From: QHWK01 sp035315685
Lineage (GTDB): Bacteria > Acidobacteriota > Vicinamibacteria > Vicinamibacterales > CAVVIG01
Direction: 5' to 3'
Assembly (NCBI GenBank): GCA_035315685.1
Contig: DATFXR010000014.1
Span: 1-22,413, forward strand
Length of the DNA: 22,413 nt
Shown here: positions 6,763 to 15,626 of the stretch, in pieces
Layout: each line of letters starts with the position of its first letter
How positions within the stretch are numbered: the stretch's first letter is position 1
Notes under the pieces: generated by a model
The model's database searches: none
What the model saw: the letters and a program-made list of their open reading frames with translations, nothing else
What the model was told of the DNA's origin: nothing
Made by a program: the position numbers and the translations under genes

Positions 6763-9700
6763 GCCCGACGGCCACGCGGAAGGTTCGTCCGCCGGCCGGT
6801 GCGCTGGTGAATGCGAGCGGAAACGCGTTGATCGCACTCGAGAACAGGTTGCTCACGGTATTGCCCGTTGCCGTCCCGAAGCTCGCGGCATTGCTCGGCA
6901 CGTACCCCGTTCGCAGCCCGAGCGCATCGGCCGCGGAGCGCGGGTCCTGCAGGACCGTCGTGTTCCACGCGATCAGCTTCTGGTTGTCGAACAGGTTGTA
7001 GACGTCGAACTTGACCCACGGCCGCAGCGTGCGGAACACCGGGACGTTGTAGTTGACGGAGGCGTCGGCGACTCCGTAGCCGGCGAATTGCTGCGAACCG
7101 AGCGGCTCGAAAAACACCGCGTTGCCCGAGATCGGTCCCAGCGCGGCGAGGTTCGCCGCATCCGGATAACCCGCCGCGGTCATGATCGCGACCTGCGTCG
7201 ACGTGAGCCGCTGATTCCGCGCCGCCAGGCTGTAGCTGAGCGCCGAATCGACTCGCCACAGTCCCGAGACCGACAGATCGCCGAATCGACCCATGTTCCA
7301 CAGGTACACACTCCACAGCCGCAGGCGATTGCGCTCGAAGGTCGGTAGCCGTCCGTCGGGATAGTTGCGGTCGGCCGAGAACGCCTCCGGGAAGTTGCCG
7401 ATGATCGACGGGCTGTTGCTGAACACGGTCGAGCCGGGTGTGTTGCTGCCTTCTCCCTGGTAGTTGCCGTCGTTCTTCAGTTGCAGCGTGTAGTGGCCGT
7501 TCACCGACCAGTTGCCGCTGATCTGGTAGCGGGACTGGAAGACGAGTGCGTCGTACTCGCGGTGCGCGAGATTGGTGTTCGTGTACAGCCGGTTGGTGAA
7601 GCTGGGTGCGTTCGGGTCGTTCGTCGGTCCGCCGGCGGCCGGGTCGGTGATCGAGACGAACACGTGGCTGACGCCCTGCGCCGTCGTCTGAAAGTCCTCG
7701 ACGAAGTCGCGCGTCTTTCGATACACGAAGCTGCCTTCGGCGTAGCCGCGTCCGTTGCGGATGTTCACGCCGTAGGAGGCGCTGACTTCATGGGTGAGCG
7801 GCGACTTGAGATCCGGGTCCATGAAGGTATTCGCCAGCGGCGCGTTGAAGACGAACGCCGAATCCAGTGGATAGTTGGCGAGGTCGAACCCTGGCGCGAA
7901 CTCGCGCCCCCGGCCGGGCGGACCGGTGTAGGTGAAGTTGATGTCCGGCGGGTTGCCGACCACGCTGTTGGCGCCGATCTGCGCCTCGTTGTAGCGGCCG
8001 GAATATTGGCCGTAGGTGACGTGCACGACGTGAGCGCCGTTGCCGCGCACGTCGTACGCCGCAGCGAGCCGCGGCACGATCCGATTGCTGTTGATGCTCA
8101 CGATGTCGCCCGGATTCGACAGCGCCTTGACGTGCTCGAACCGCGCCCCCAGATCTGCCGACCAGTGATCGTTGATCGCCCAGTGGTCCTGGACGAACGC
8201 CGAGCTGTTGTCGATGTTCATCGTTCCGCCGCGGGTCGCCGGGAAGAAGTCCACCGACGACAGGCCGGAGACGAACACCGGAATCGCGCGGCCGCTCGCG
8301 TCGAGCAGCGGGGTGCCGTTGGCGTCCGCGGCGAAGTCGGCGTTGAAGACATACGACGTCGACGACTGCGAGTTGCCGCCGGTCCGCTGGCTGCGGAACC
8401 ACTCGCCGCCGGCTTTCGTCTCGTGCCGGCCGTGGAACGCCCAGTAGTCGGTGACGCTGCCGGTCAGTTGCCGGTTGTTGCGGTGCTCGGGATCGGTCGC
8501 GTCGAAATACGGCGCGTTGTAGAGGCACGAGCACTGCGTCACCGACAGGAACGGTGAATCGATGATGTTCCGGCTGGTGCCGCCGTCGCCTTCGAACTGG
8601 AACCGTCGCTCGGAATACTGAGCCTCGATGAGCAGGTTGCTCCGGGCGACGCCGCGGTAGTTCGTGTAGTAGTACCAGTTGGGGTTGCTGCGATCGACTT
8701 CGCTGTGCGGCTCGATGATGAACGTCTGCAGGCCCGAGTTGTTGGTTCGCGTCCGCGGATCGGCTAGGTAGCCGCCCTGGATTGTGTGATTCGGCGCCAC
8801 GGTGCCGGTCAGCTTCACTTCGCCGCGCTTGTTGGTGTCGATCGAGCTCAGCCCGATGCCGGTCAGCTGCAGCGTCACCTGGTTGTTCGTGTTCGCGTAC
8901 CGTCCCGAGGTGAAGAACCACAGACGATCCGGCACGATCGGCCCGCCGAAGGTGCCCTCGTAGGTCCGCGACAGCACGTCGAGGTGCTGCGTCCCGCGCG
9001 AGACCTCGAACGGCGTCTCAGTCGTCCAGCTCGGGTTCAGGAAGTTCACGCGGCCGCTGCCGGAGAACTTGTTACCGCCGCTCTTGGTGATCGCGTTGAC
9101 GACGCCGCCGCTGAAGCGTCCGTATTCAGCGGAGATTCCCGACGTCAGGACCTGCGTTTCCTCGATGGCGTCTTCGATGAACAGGTTCTGCGGCTGCGCG
9201 AACAGGTTGTCGTTGATGTCGACGCCATTGACCATGAAAACGTTGTCGAACGAGAAGGCGCCGTTGATCACGACGGTTTGCGCGTTCGGCCCGTTCTCGT
9301 TGACCGCCGGCGCGAGCTGCGCGATGCCCTGAATCGTCCGTGGCGTGGCCAGCGACTCGATTTCCTCGTGCTTGAAATCGGCGCCGACTACCGGTGAGGT
9401 GATGGCGGCCGGCGTCTGCCCGACGACATTGATCGACTCGGCGATGCCGGCGGCGGCCAGCGTGACGCTCTCGCTCACCGTCGATCCGACTGGAACGACG
9501 ATTTTGCGCGTCGCGGTGGTAAAGCCGGACAACTCGTAGGTCACCGTGTAGTCGCCAGCCGGCAGCGCTGCCATGCTGAACGCGCCAGTGGTGTCGGTCA
9601 CCGCGACGCGAGGCCCCTGCAGTGCCGGCGAGGTTGCCGTGACGGTCACACCGGGGACCATGAGGCCCTGCGCGTCCTTCACTACGCCCCGGATCGAACC

Positions 9701-9778
9701 AGTCTGGACTCCCTGGCCGAACCCCGAGCCACTGAAGGCGAGTACCAGTAACGCCGCCATCGCCGCGATTCGTCTCAT
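6752..9778 (-). CDS. TonB-dependent receptor, Oar-like, with N-terminal carboxypeptidase regulatory domain
   Basis: A 1008-residue outer-membrane protein. The ATG at 9778 is chosen for its GGAG 5 nt upstream and the signal peptide that follows (residues 1 to about 22, MAALLVLAFSGSGFGQ). Residues ~25-105 form a CarboxypepD_reg-like domain (GSIRGVVKDAQG, PGVTVTAT, LPAGDYTVTYELSGF). Next is a plug (~115-230: VVINGAFSFDNVFMVNGVD, EYGRFSGGVVNAITKSGGN), then a large beta barrel ending in Phe (RVAVGLRF), as expected for insertion by the Bam machinery. Such receptors are abundant in Acidobacteriota and import large substrates, often carbohydrates or peptides, with TonB/ExbB energy; the substrate here is not evident. 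No SusD-like gene is adjacent. Confidence 0.93.
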   Translation of the reverse strand: MRRIAAMAALLVLAFSGSGFGQGVQTGSIRGVVKDAQGLMVPGVTVTATSPALQGPRVAVTDTTGAFSMAALPAGDYTVTYELSGFTTATRKIVVPVGSTVSESVTLAAAGIAESINVVGQTPAAITSPVVGADFKHEEIESLATPRTIQGIAQLAPAVNENGPNAQTVVINGAFSFDNVFMVNGVDINDNLFAQPQNLFIEDAIEETQVLTSGISAEYGRFSGGVVNAITKSGGNKFSGSGRVNFLNPSWTTETPFEVSRGTQHLDVLSRTYEGTFGGPIVPDRLWFFTSGRYANTNNQVTLQLTGIGLSSIDTNKRGEVKLTGTVAPNHTIQGGYLADPRTRTNNSGLQTFIIEPHSEVDRSNPNWYYYTNYRGVARSNLLIEAQYSERRFQFEGDGGTSRNIIDSPFLSVTQCSCLYNAPYFDATDPEHRNNRQLTGSVTDYWAFHGRHETKAGGEWFRSQRTGGNSQSSTSYVFNADFAADANGTPLLDASGRAIPVFVSGLSSVDFFPATRGGTMNIDNSSAFVQDHWAINDHWSADLGARFEHVKALSNPGDIVSINSNRIVPRLAAAYDVRGNGAHVVHVTYGQYSGRYNEAQIGANSVVGNPPDINFTYTGPPGRGREFAPGFDLANYPLDSAFVFNAPLANTFMDPDLKSPLTHEVSASYGVNIRNGRGYAEGSFVYRKTRDFVEDFQTTAQGVSHVFVSITDPAAGGPTNDPNAPSFTNRLYTNTNLAHREYDALVFQSRYQISGNWSVNGHYTLQLKNDGNYQGEGSNTPGSTVFSNSPSIIGNFPEAFSADRNYPDGRLPTFERNRLRLWSVYLWNMGRFGDLSVSGLWRVDSALSYSLAARNQRLTSTQVAIMTAAGYPDAANLAALGPISGNAVFFEPLGSQQFAGYGVADASVNYNVPVFRTLRPWVKFDVYNLFDNQKLIAWNTTVLQDPRSAADALGLRTGYVPSNAASFGTATGNTVSNLFSSAINAFPLAFTSAPAGGRTFRVAVGLRF

Positions 9779-10006
9779 ATGCGCTCCATGAACCGTCGAA
9801 TCCGTGTTCGCGGCTCCATCGTAGAAGCGCCAGAAGACCCCGTCGTTCAAAACATCATCGTCATCCGGCTGCTTCGTGCAGCGGATCCAATTCAGGCAGC
9901 GGTCAGTGTTCGATGTCGGCAAACACTGGTTGTTCGTGGAACATGCTTCCCAGGATCGAACACCTGGTACGCGCGATCGGGCGAAGTGCGATGTTCGCCG
10001 CCGCGC
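9779..10006. other. Intergenic region with small inverted repeats upstream of the TonB receptor
   Basis: 228 bp between the ADOP permease stop and the receptor start. It holds an inverted repeat CAGTGTT (9904-9910)/AACACTG (9922-9928) with an 11-nt loop, and close by TGTTC-GTG-GAACA. No T-run follows, so these are not classic terminators. A TACGAT hexamer on the minus strand (9825-9820) could be the receptor's -10 box, but no matching -35 was found. Confidence 0.35.
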
Positions 10007-12454
10007 TCAGTCGTGCCGCAACGCGACAGCAGGATCGATACTCACCGCGCGTCGCGCCGGAACCTGGCAGGCACACAACGCGACTGCCAGCAGCACGATC
10101 GGCGCGGCAGCCATGGTGAATCGATCGTAGGGTGTCACACCAACCAGCTGCGATTGGAGAAGCCGGTTTACCGCAAGAGCGCCTGCCACGCCGACAAACA
10201 GCCCCACAGCGGCTGGCGCCATGCCTTCGCCGACGACCATCCGGCGCACGTCTGACGCTGCGGCGCCGAGGGCGATGCGGACGCCGATCTCCTTCGTGCG
10301 TTGGGTAACCGAGTGTGCGATGACCGCAGACAAACCAATTGCGGCCAGGAGCAAGGCAATGGCGGCGAAGATCGGGGCCACGGTCGCACTCTTGCCGAGC
10401 TCCATGTGTTCGACATCCATGTAGTCGCCGTCGAAAGCAAAGACCGTGTTCAGCGTCGTGAAGTCTTCCAGGTTCACGCCGGAATCGATCTGTTCGACCT
10501 GCGATCGAATCTCACGCGCGACTCGTTGAGGCGCCCGACTGCGAGCAAAGAAATATACGTGCAGCAACGGTTCCTGCCGGAATGCCACGTACACAACCGG
10601 CTTGAACTGCTGGCGCAGCGCGTCACCTTGCATGATATTCCGAGCCACTCCCACAACCGTTCGCCACTCGCCTGGCCCGTGCTGCGCGAGCAGACGGAAT
10701 CGTCGGCCGATCGGATCGCGATCCCGCCAGAACCTGTCGACGAAGCTCTGATTCACAATCGCGACGCGCGGTGACCCGATGCGGTCACCGCCGTCGAAGT
10801 CGCGACCGGCGACCAGCGGATCGCCGACGGCTCTGAAGTAATTCGGTCCGACCGAGATAAACGGGACCGTGAGCTCGCTGTCCGCCGGATTCGGCATTCC
10901 GTCGAGTTCGATCGACTGAAGCTGACCGCCTTTGACCGGAAGTGCATTCGAGATCGCCGCGTCCTGAATGCCTGGAATGCCGCTGAGGTGCGCGTGCAGC
11001 TGATCGACGTAAGCGAGTCGCAGCTGCGCAGTCGAGTACTCTTCCGACGGCAATCGAAGGGAGCCGACCAGAACGTTTTTCGGCTCCCGCACGCCGGTGT
11101 CGGCGTTGACGATGTTGATCAGACTCCGCACGAGGACGCCGGCGCCGGACAGCAGCACCATCGCGAGCGCCATTTGCCCGCCGACGAGGACTCTCGACAG
11201 CCGTCTTGTCATCACCGACTGCGTGGTGCCGCGCTCGGTATTCGTCAGGTCGCCGGCTCGATGAAACCGCAGAACCCGCGCGACTGGGACAAGCGCGAAC
11301 AGCGCGCCCGCCACCGCGGAAGTCGCGGCCAGGTACGCGAACACCCCCGCGTCCACGCTGTAATCCAGGATCTGGTATGGCGACGCGGTCGCGACAGCCC
11401 AGCCCCTCACGGCCCACACGGCGATCCACCACGCAGCGGCTCCGGCAGCGAGCGTCACGCATAGTCCTTCAACGAGCATCTGCCGGATCAGTTGCGATGC
11501 TCCCGCGCCGAGCGCGACGCGCGTCGAGAGGTCACGCCACCGTCCCAGCGTTCGCACCACCGTGAGGTTGGAGACGTTGGCGCAGGCGATGAACACCACG
11601 AACCACGCGCCTGCCCACAGCAAGCCGTAGATGATCGGACCGTTCGGGCCGGCATGGAAATGTGCGTTGTCGACCACGCTCAGCACGAAGCCCCGATGCG
11701 TCGTCGGAGAGGACGCCTGCAAGCGTCGATTGACGGTCTCAAGCTCGACCCGCGCTTGCGCCACCGTCGCGCCGCGCCGCAATCGGCCGAACGCCAGATA
11801 CCCTCGGCTTTCGGGTCCGCCGGCGCGCAACTGCGCCGTGACCGTCACCGGCATCCAGACGTCGACGAGCTGATCGGGGAAATCGAAGTGCTCCGGCATC
11901 ACGCCGACGACCGTCGCTGGCGTGCCGTTGATCCAGACCGCGGCACCGACGATGTCGGGTCGTCTCGCAAACCGGCCTTTCCAAAACCGGTGGTTCAGGA
12001 TTGCGACGGGCGGCGCCCCGGGCAGTGCGTCCTCCGGCGAGAAGCCCCGGCCCAGGGCCGGCGCAACGCCGAGCAGCGCGAACGAGTTCGCCGTGACCGT
12101 GAAGGCGATGACGTCTGTCGACTGTCCGTCTCCAGCCTTCACCGATACGCGCGGGCCAGATAAAAGCAGCCCCATGCCGTCGAATGCCTGCGATTGGGAA
12201 TTCCACGCTTCGAAATCCGGATACAAAACCCCTCGCAGCCCCGAGGGCGCGATTTCCTGGACGTACACCAGTTGGTCGTTGCGTTTGACGACCGGGTAGC
12301 CGCCAAACAACATTGCCCTGACCACCGCGAATACGGCGACGTTGAGCGCGAGCGCGAGTACCAGCATCGCGACAGTTGGCACGGTGTACGCGCGGTCGCG
12401 TCGAAGCGTCCGCGTTGCCAGCCGTGCATCGAAGATCCAGGAATCGATGTTCAT
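10007..12454 (-). CDS. ADOP-type duplicated FtsX/MacB permease (orphan ABC permease)
   Basis: An 815-residue membrane protein with two tandem MacB-like halves. The first has a helix at about 24-48, a periplasmic MacB_PCD domain (LGVAPALGRGFSPEDALPG, VVGVMPEHFDFP), then three helices in an FtsX core (VFIACANVSNLTVVR, LSTRVALGAGASQLIRQ). The second half repeats this (LVGGQMALAMVLLSGAGVLVRSL, YFRAVGDPLVAGRDF, VVGVARNIM, then KEIGVRIALGA and three helices). Total about eight helices. This is the acidobacterial duplicated orphan permease layout. No ATPase and no PadR-type regulator, a frequent ADOP neighbour, lie beside it. Substrate is unknown; family knowledge suggests efflux or cell-envelope stress roles. 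The ATG at 12454 lacks a close Shine-Dalgarno sequence. Confidence 0.92.
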   Translation of the reverse strand: MNIDSWIFDARLATRTLRRDRAYTVPTVAMLVLALALNVAVFAVVRAMLFGGYPVVKRNDQLVYVQEIAPSGLRGVLYPDFEAWNSQSQAFDGMGLLLSGPRVSVKAGDGQSTDVIAFTVTANSFALLGVAPALGRGFSPEDALPGAPPVAILNHRFWKGRFARRPDIVGAAVWINGTPATVVGVMPEHFDFPDQLVDVWMPVTVTAQLRAGGPESRGYLAFGRLRRGATVAQARVELETVNRRLQASSPTTHRGFVLSVVDNAHFHAGPNGPIIYGLLWAGAWFVVFIACANVSNLTVVRTLGRWRDLSTRVALGAGASQLIRQMLVEGLCVTLAAGAAAWWIAVWAVRGWAVATASPYQILDYSVDAGVFAYLAATSAVAGALFALVPVARVLRFHRAGDLTNTERGTTQSVMTRRLSRVLVGGQMALAMVLLSGAGVLVRSLINIVNADTGVREPKNVLVGSLRLPSEEYSTAQLRLAYVDQLHAHLSGIPGIQDAAISNALPVKGGQLQSIELDGMPNPADSELTVPFISVGPNYFRAVGDPLVAGRDFDGGDRIGSPRVAIVNQSFVDRFWRDRDPIGRRFRLLAQHGPGEWRTVVGVARNIMQGDALRQQFKPVVYVAFRQEPLLHVYFFARSRAPQRVAREIRSQVEQIDSGVNLEDFTTLNTVFAFDGDYMDVEHMELGKSATVAPIFAAIALLLAAIGLSAVIAHSVTQRTKEIGVRIALGAAASDVRRMVVGEGMAPAAVGLFVGVAGALAVNRLLQSQLVGVTPYDRFTMAAAPIVLLAVALCACQVPARRAVSIDPAVALRHD

Positions 12455-12494
12455 TCAATAGCAAGCCTTGCCGCTTCCGCGTCTCCCGACTCTT

Positions 12495-12812
12495 GTGGGA
12501 CGGCAGCAGGCAGACATCCATCGCTCCCTGGAGAAATGCGCGGACGACCGGGTGCAGACGGCGCGCGACATCTACAACGAGGTGAAGCACGTGCAGAAGC
12601 AGCTCGAATCCGGATCGTCACGCGAAATGCGGCTGACTGACATCCTCCCGCGCTACGCCGTCACGGCGGCAGTCGTCTCTGCCAAAATGAAAATGACGAC
12701 CTTTCTCATTGGCGCGTTTGCGCGTTATTCGGCGTCAGCTTCAGCAGCTTGCCGCCGGCCCCGTCGGTCAGGACGTAGACAGCACCGTCTTGAAAGACGC
12801 GCACGTCTCTGA
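12495..12812 (+). pseudogene. Possible orphan coding remnant on the plus strand between ADOP and PQQ genes
   Basis: The frame is open from a TAG at 12459-12461; the first plausible start is GTG at 12495. Codons up to about 12680 are strongly G/C at third positions and read as an amphipathic helical protein: GRQQADIHRSLEKCADDRV, ARDIYNEVKHVQKQLESG, then LTDILPRYAVTAAVV. From 12706 it runs antisense through the PQQ dehydrogenase gene with typical shadow composition (RRPRRSGRRQ), so the original C terminus seems lost. No Shine-Dalgarno sequence. Likely a decayed gene; it could still be a short functional one. Family not recognised. Confidence 0.3.
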
Positions 12813-13995
12813 TCCGCTCGTTGAGATCCGTCAGCAGCGGTTCCTCGTTGACGACCTTATCGTTCTTGTCCAACTCCAGGCGAAAAATCGCCTGACCGGC
12901 CAGGCCACCGACGAGCACGCTGGTCTTCCACTGCGGGAAGAGGTCGCCCCGATAGAAGACCAGGCCGGACGGAGCGATGACCGGATCCCAGTAATACCGC
13001 GGCTGCTCGAGTCCCGGCTTCTCGACGATCGCGTCGCCGATCTTCGTGCCGGGATAGTTGATGCCGTGCACGATAACCGGCCAACCGTAATTCTTGCCCT
13101 TCTCGATGATATTCAGCTCATCGCCACCGCGCGGACCATGTTCAATTTCCCAAAGCCGTCCGTCGGGCGCGAAGGTCAACCCCTGTGGCGTTCGATGACC
13201 CATTGACCAGACTTCCGGCAGGCCAAGCGCCGGATTCCCGGGCGCCGGCTTGCCTTCTGGCGTGATGTGGATCACCTTGCCCAGGTATTTGTCAGTCTGC
13301 TGCGCCTGCATCGGAATCGGATCGCCGGTCGAACGGTCCCCAAGAGCGACGAACAGGCTTCCGTCTTTCGGATCGATGGCGATGCGAGAACCGGTCTGGC
13401 TCACTGCTCTGTTGGTGAACGGGGTGCCCTGAAAGATGGTGTGCACGTTCGACAGCGCGCCCGCGTCCTCATCCAACGTGGCGCTGTCGACAGCTTGAAC
13501 GCAGGTGTCGTCATCAATAATGCGCATGTAGACGAAGAAGATTCTGTGGTTGCTCGCGAAGTTCCGATCCAGTGCGACATCGAGGAGACCCGCCTGTCCG
13601 CGGAAATATACCGGCGGCAGATTGGCGGTGATGGTGTGGAACGCCGAACCATCCTTGTTGAGGATGCGGAGGTGGCCCGGCTTCTCCGTGATGAGAAAGC
13701 GTCCGCTGGGTAGCAGCGCGACTGCCCAGGGGTAATCCAGGCCGCTGGCGATGGTTGCGACCGCGACGTCCGTCGTCTTGTGATAGGGAGCATGTGTCTG
13801 CCCCGGAAAGACCGGATGATCGGTATCCAGTTCCGGGGGGCGCTTGTCGATGGGCTGGCCTTCGACCGTGAACTTCTCGAAAGACCGCCGTGTCGCGCCC
13901 GCGTTGCCGCGACCGGCCGGCGGCGTCTGGGCCGTCACCAATGCGGGCAGCATCGCCAGTCCGGCGACGGCACCGATCATCACGAATCGTTTCAT
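12706..13995 (-). CDS. PQQ-dependent sugar dehydrogenase (soluble aldose dehydrogenase family), secreted
   Basis: A 429-residue protein with a signal peptide (residues 1-22, MKRFVMIGAVAGLAMLPALVTA) and a six-bladed propeller of the GdhB/YliI type. Family words in order are GLDYPWAVALLPSGRFLITE (85-104), FRGQAGLLDVALD (131-143), LFVALGDRS (214-222), YLGKVIHITPEGK (237-249), GHRTPQGLTF (266-275) and EHGPRGGDELN (285-295) with KNYGWP (301-306). Members oxidise aldoses in the periplasm using PQQ and pass electrons to the respiratory chain; the exact sugar is unknown. The ATG at 13995 has GGAG 7 nt upstream. A TTGACG/CATGAT promoter is proposed near 14175-14204, giving a leader of about 170 nt. 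No PQQ synthesis genes are in the window. Confidence 0.9.
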   Translation of the reverse strand: MKRFVMIGAVAGLAMLPALVTAQTPPAGRGNAGATRRSFEKFTVEGQPIDKRPPELDTDHPVFPGQTHAPYHKTTDVAVATIASGLDYPWAVALLPSGRFLITEKPGHLRILNKDGSAFHTITANLPPVYFRGQAGLLDVALDRNFASNHRIFFVYMRIIDDDTCVQAVDSATLDEDAGALSNVHTIFQGTPFTNRAVSQTGSRIAIDPKDGSLFVALGDRSTGDPIPMQAQQTDKYLGKVIHITPEGKPAPGNPALGLPEVWSMGHRTPQGLTFAPDGRLWEIEHGPRGGDELNIIEKGKNYGWPVIVHGINYPGTKIGDAIVEKPGLEQPRYYWDPVIAPSGLVFYRGDLFPQWKTSVLVGGLAGQAIFRLELDKNDKVVNEEPLLTDLNERIRDVRVFQDGAVYVLTDGAGGKLLKLTPNNAQTRQ

Positions 13996-14174
13996 TTGCA
14001 GTCTCCTAGCGAGCGCTCGCCACAGATAAGCTCACGGCCTCAATGCCTGCGGGGTTTCTAGAAGGCGCACGGAAACCTGCTGGTGCCGCGTCGCCAACTC
14101 GACCAGCACATCTCGGCGTGCAGCCAACCCGAATGAGTCGCGGTGACCGTCGCGACGACATGACGCATCACCTG

Positions 14175-14204
14175 ATCATGGCCAGCGAGGACGTCAAGCG
14201 TCAA
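14175..14204 (-). promoter_or_regulatory. Candidate promoter for the PQQ sugar dehydrogenase
   Basis: Minus strand: -35 TTGACG (14204-14199), an 18-nt spacer, then -10 CATGAT (14180-14175, 4 of 6 consensus). An A/T-rich stretch (AAAATTA) sits directly upstream of the -35, like an UP element. The predicted start near 14168 leaves a leader of roughly 170 nt. Confidence 0.4.
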
Positions 14205-14274
14205 TAATTTTGCCCGGATGTGCTATTGGCGGGAACAACCAGTTTCGCGACGGACATGGCACTTAGAGAGATGC

Positions 14275-14286
14275 ACAGTGTCAAGC
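14275..14286 (-). repeat. 12-bp direct repeat ACAGTGTCAAGC, copy 1
   Basis: Identical to 15577-15588. On the minus strand it reads GCTTGACACTGT, containing a perfect -35 TTGACA. Here the matching -10 position (TGCCAT, 17 nt away) is poor, so promoter activity is doubtful. The pair brackets the hydrolase gene. Confidence 0.5.
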
Positions 14287-14303
14287 CCCGCCACGTGATG
14301 GGT

Positions 14304-15539
14304 TCATCTCGTCGACGTTGCGTCCAGCGGGAAAGTGTCGAACGGCAGAACTTCAGCGTACGACTGGCGCAGCTTGGCCAGGTCGGTAGGGGGCCGAGCG
14401 TTCAGATACACGTCGAAGAATGTGTGCAGATAGGCTCTGGCGATCGCAAGGCCCCGCAGTGCGCTGGGGCCGCCGGTCACCAGCAGGAACGCGCGGATAA
14501 AAAGGCTGTTCTTCACCACCATTTGATCGCTGAACGTGAAGTGATTGGCCCCGCGGATCATGACGACATGCCGTGAGCTCCCCAGGTGGTCGTAGACGGA
14601 GTGGATGTCGCTGATCACCTCACGGCCCTCGACCGTCGCCGCTTCTCTCCTGTGATCGCTCAGCAGAAACAGAAACGGTTGCGCCGCGCCTTCGCGGATG
14701 ACGCTTCCAAATGGCATCCCGTCGATGTCCGCGCCTGCGATGCAGCGGCGGTCGTCGTGACAGAACTGCAAGGCGGTCGCGCCGCCAAACGAGTGTCCGA
14801 ACATGCCCAGCCTGGCGATCGCCAGCCTGCCCGTAAACCGTCCCGATGGATCCGAAGCATTGAGCCGCTCCAATTGATCGACAACGAAGGCCGTGTCGGT
14901 GATCCACATGGGCAGCAGTCGGTGGGCAAGTTGCCGCGCGCTGTCATAGCTCATCGTTTCGGGATTGTTCGCGGATGCTCGTTTGACGACGCGGCCGTCC
15001 GGAAAGACAACGAACCCGGATCGATACGGGGCATCGAATCCGACGACGAAGTAACCGTGGCTGGCCAGGTCCTCGGCCAGCGTGGTGAAGTCGACGGTCA
15101 AGGCGCCGCCGCCGGATCTCATGATGACGACCGGATACGAAGGCTGCTCGGGCGAGACCGGTGGATCGATGACACTATTGGTTAGGATGCGCGTCGGGTC
15201 GCGATTGAGATACTCGCGCATGAGCGTTCCCAGTGAGTCCGTCTGAGCCTGACGCCAGGCTGCCGGCAGGTACGGCGCGGCCGCTGCACGACCTGCACTG
15301 GCGGCCGGATACCACATCCACACAAAGACCGTACGTTTCGTGCCGGGCGCCGGCGCCAGATCATCGGTCAGCGCGTCGTTCGTCCAGACGAAAGTCGCTC
15401 GTCCAATGGCGAACCGGCCCGTCGGTCTGGGCAGCGTCAACTCGGCGCCATGCTCCCAGCGAACCATCCCGATCAGTATCGCGACGCCACCGAGCACGCC
15501 GATGAGGAGCGCCCCCGCCACCTTCAGTGCGACCTTCAT
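14304..15539 (-). CDS. Alpha/beta hydrolase resembling platelet-activating-factor acetylhydrolase
   Basis: A 411-residue protein from ATG 15539, with an N-terminal membrane anchor or uncleaved signal (residues 4-25, ALKVAGALLIGVLGGVAILIG reading on). The serine-hydrolase triad is readable: nucleophile elbow GHSFGG (Ser250), an acid at Asp271 or Asp273 (GADIDG), and His333 (GANHFTF). The oxyanion region IMRSGGG (139-145) and FDAPYRSG (168-175) fit the PAF-AH II/lipase-like branch. It probably cleaves an ester outside the cytoplasm; the substrate is unknown. A TTGACA/CATAGT promoter places transcription start near 15551, so GTG 15548 (in frame, three codons upstream) would be a leaderless start and is an alternative to ATG 15539. 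A 12-bp direct repeat brackets the gene. Confidence 0.85.
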   Translation of the reverse strand: MKVALKVAGALLIGVLGGVAILIGMVRWEHGAELTLPRPTGRFAIGRATFVWTNDALTDDLAPAPGTKRTVFVWMWYPAASAGRAAAAPYLPAAWRQAQTDSLGTLMREYLNRDPTRILTNSVIDPPVSPEQPSYPVVIMRSGGGALTVDFTTLAEDLASHGYFVVGFDAPYRSGFVVFPDGRVVKRASANNPETMSYDSARQLAHRLLPMWITDTAFVVDQLERLNASDPSGRFTGRLAIARLGMFGHSFGGATALQFCHDDRRCIAGADIDGMPFGSVIREGAAQPFLFLLSDHRREAATVEGREVISDIHSVYDHLGSSRHVVMIRGANHFTFSDQMVVKNSLFIRAFLLVTGGPSALRGLAIARAYLHTFFDVYLNARPPTDLAKLRQSYAEVLPFDTFPLDATSTR

Positions 15540-15557
15540 TCGCGCCACGTTGGCCAC

Positions 15558-15586
15558 ACTATGCGTGAAGCACTTTACAGTGTCAA
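15558..15586 (-). promoter_or_regulatory. Sigma-70-type promoter for the alpha/beta hydrolase
   Basis: Minus strand: perfect -35 TTGACA (15586-15581), ideal 17-nt spacer, -10 CATAGT (15563-15558, 4 of 6 consensus). The predicted start is near 15551, within a few nt of GTG 15548 and 12 nt from ATG 15539, so little or no leader. The -35 lies inside the 12-bp repeat shared with 14275-14286. Confidence 0.55.
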
Positions 15587-15588
15587 GC
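15577..15588 (-). repeat. 12-bp direct repeat ACAGTGTCAAGC, copy 2
   Basis: Identical to 14275-14286; carries the -35 box of the hydrolase promoter. Confidence 0.5.
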
Positions 15589-15605
15589 TAGGTGGCTCGA
15601 CAACC

Positions 15606-15626
15606 CGGCCGGCTGTTCGCCGGCCG
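15606..15626 (-). terminator. GC-rich hairpin downstream of purN
   Basis: A perfect 8-bp stem CGGCCGGC/GCCGGCCG with a 5-nt loop, 60 nt past the purN stop. No T-run follows on the minus strand, so it may be a transcript-end or stability hairpin more than a classic intrinsic terminator. Confidence 0.45.

Larger units (their letters stand above)
13996..14303. other. 308-bp intergenic/leader region upstream of the PQQ dehydrogenase
   Basis: No gene seen. Nearest the gene are the Shine-Dalgarno sequence and the perfect palindrome CGAGCGCTCG; further up are TTCTAGAA and a short GGTTTC/GAAACC inverted repeat. A candidate promoter is at 14175-14204. ACAGTGTCAAGC at 14275-14286 duplicates the -35 region of the neighbouring hydrolase gene. 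Confidence 0.5.

Noticed and set aside
7481..8557. 358-codon open frame on the plus strand
   Set aside because: Antisense to the TonB receptor barrel; Val/Arg-rich repetitive shadow composition with no domain.
9779..9922. N-terminal extension of the TonB receptor to 9922
   Set aside because: The ATG at 9778 has a Shine-Dalgarno sequence and is directly followed by a signal peptide; the extension would bury that signal.
3705..12454. Kinase, TonB receptor and ADOP permease as one novel signalling/export system
   Set aside because: Each is a very common acidobacterial family; the gaps are 428 and 228 bp, and nothing in the sequence ties them functionally.
14220..14576. 118-codon plus-strand frame
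   Set aside because: Mostly antisense to the 3' end of the hydrolase gene; no Shine-Dalgarno sequence and shadow composition.
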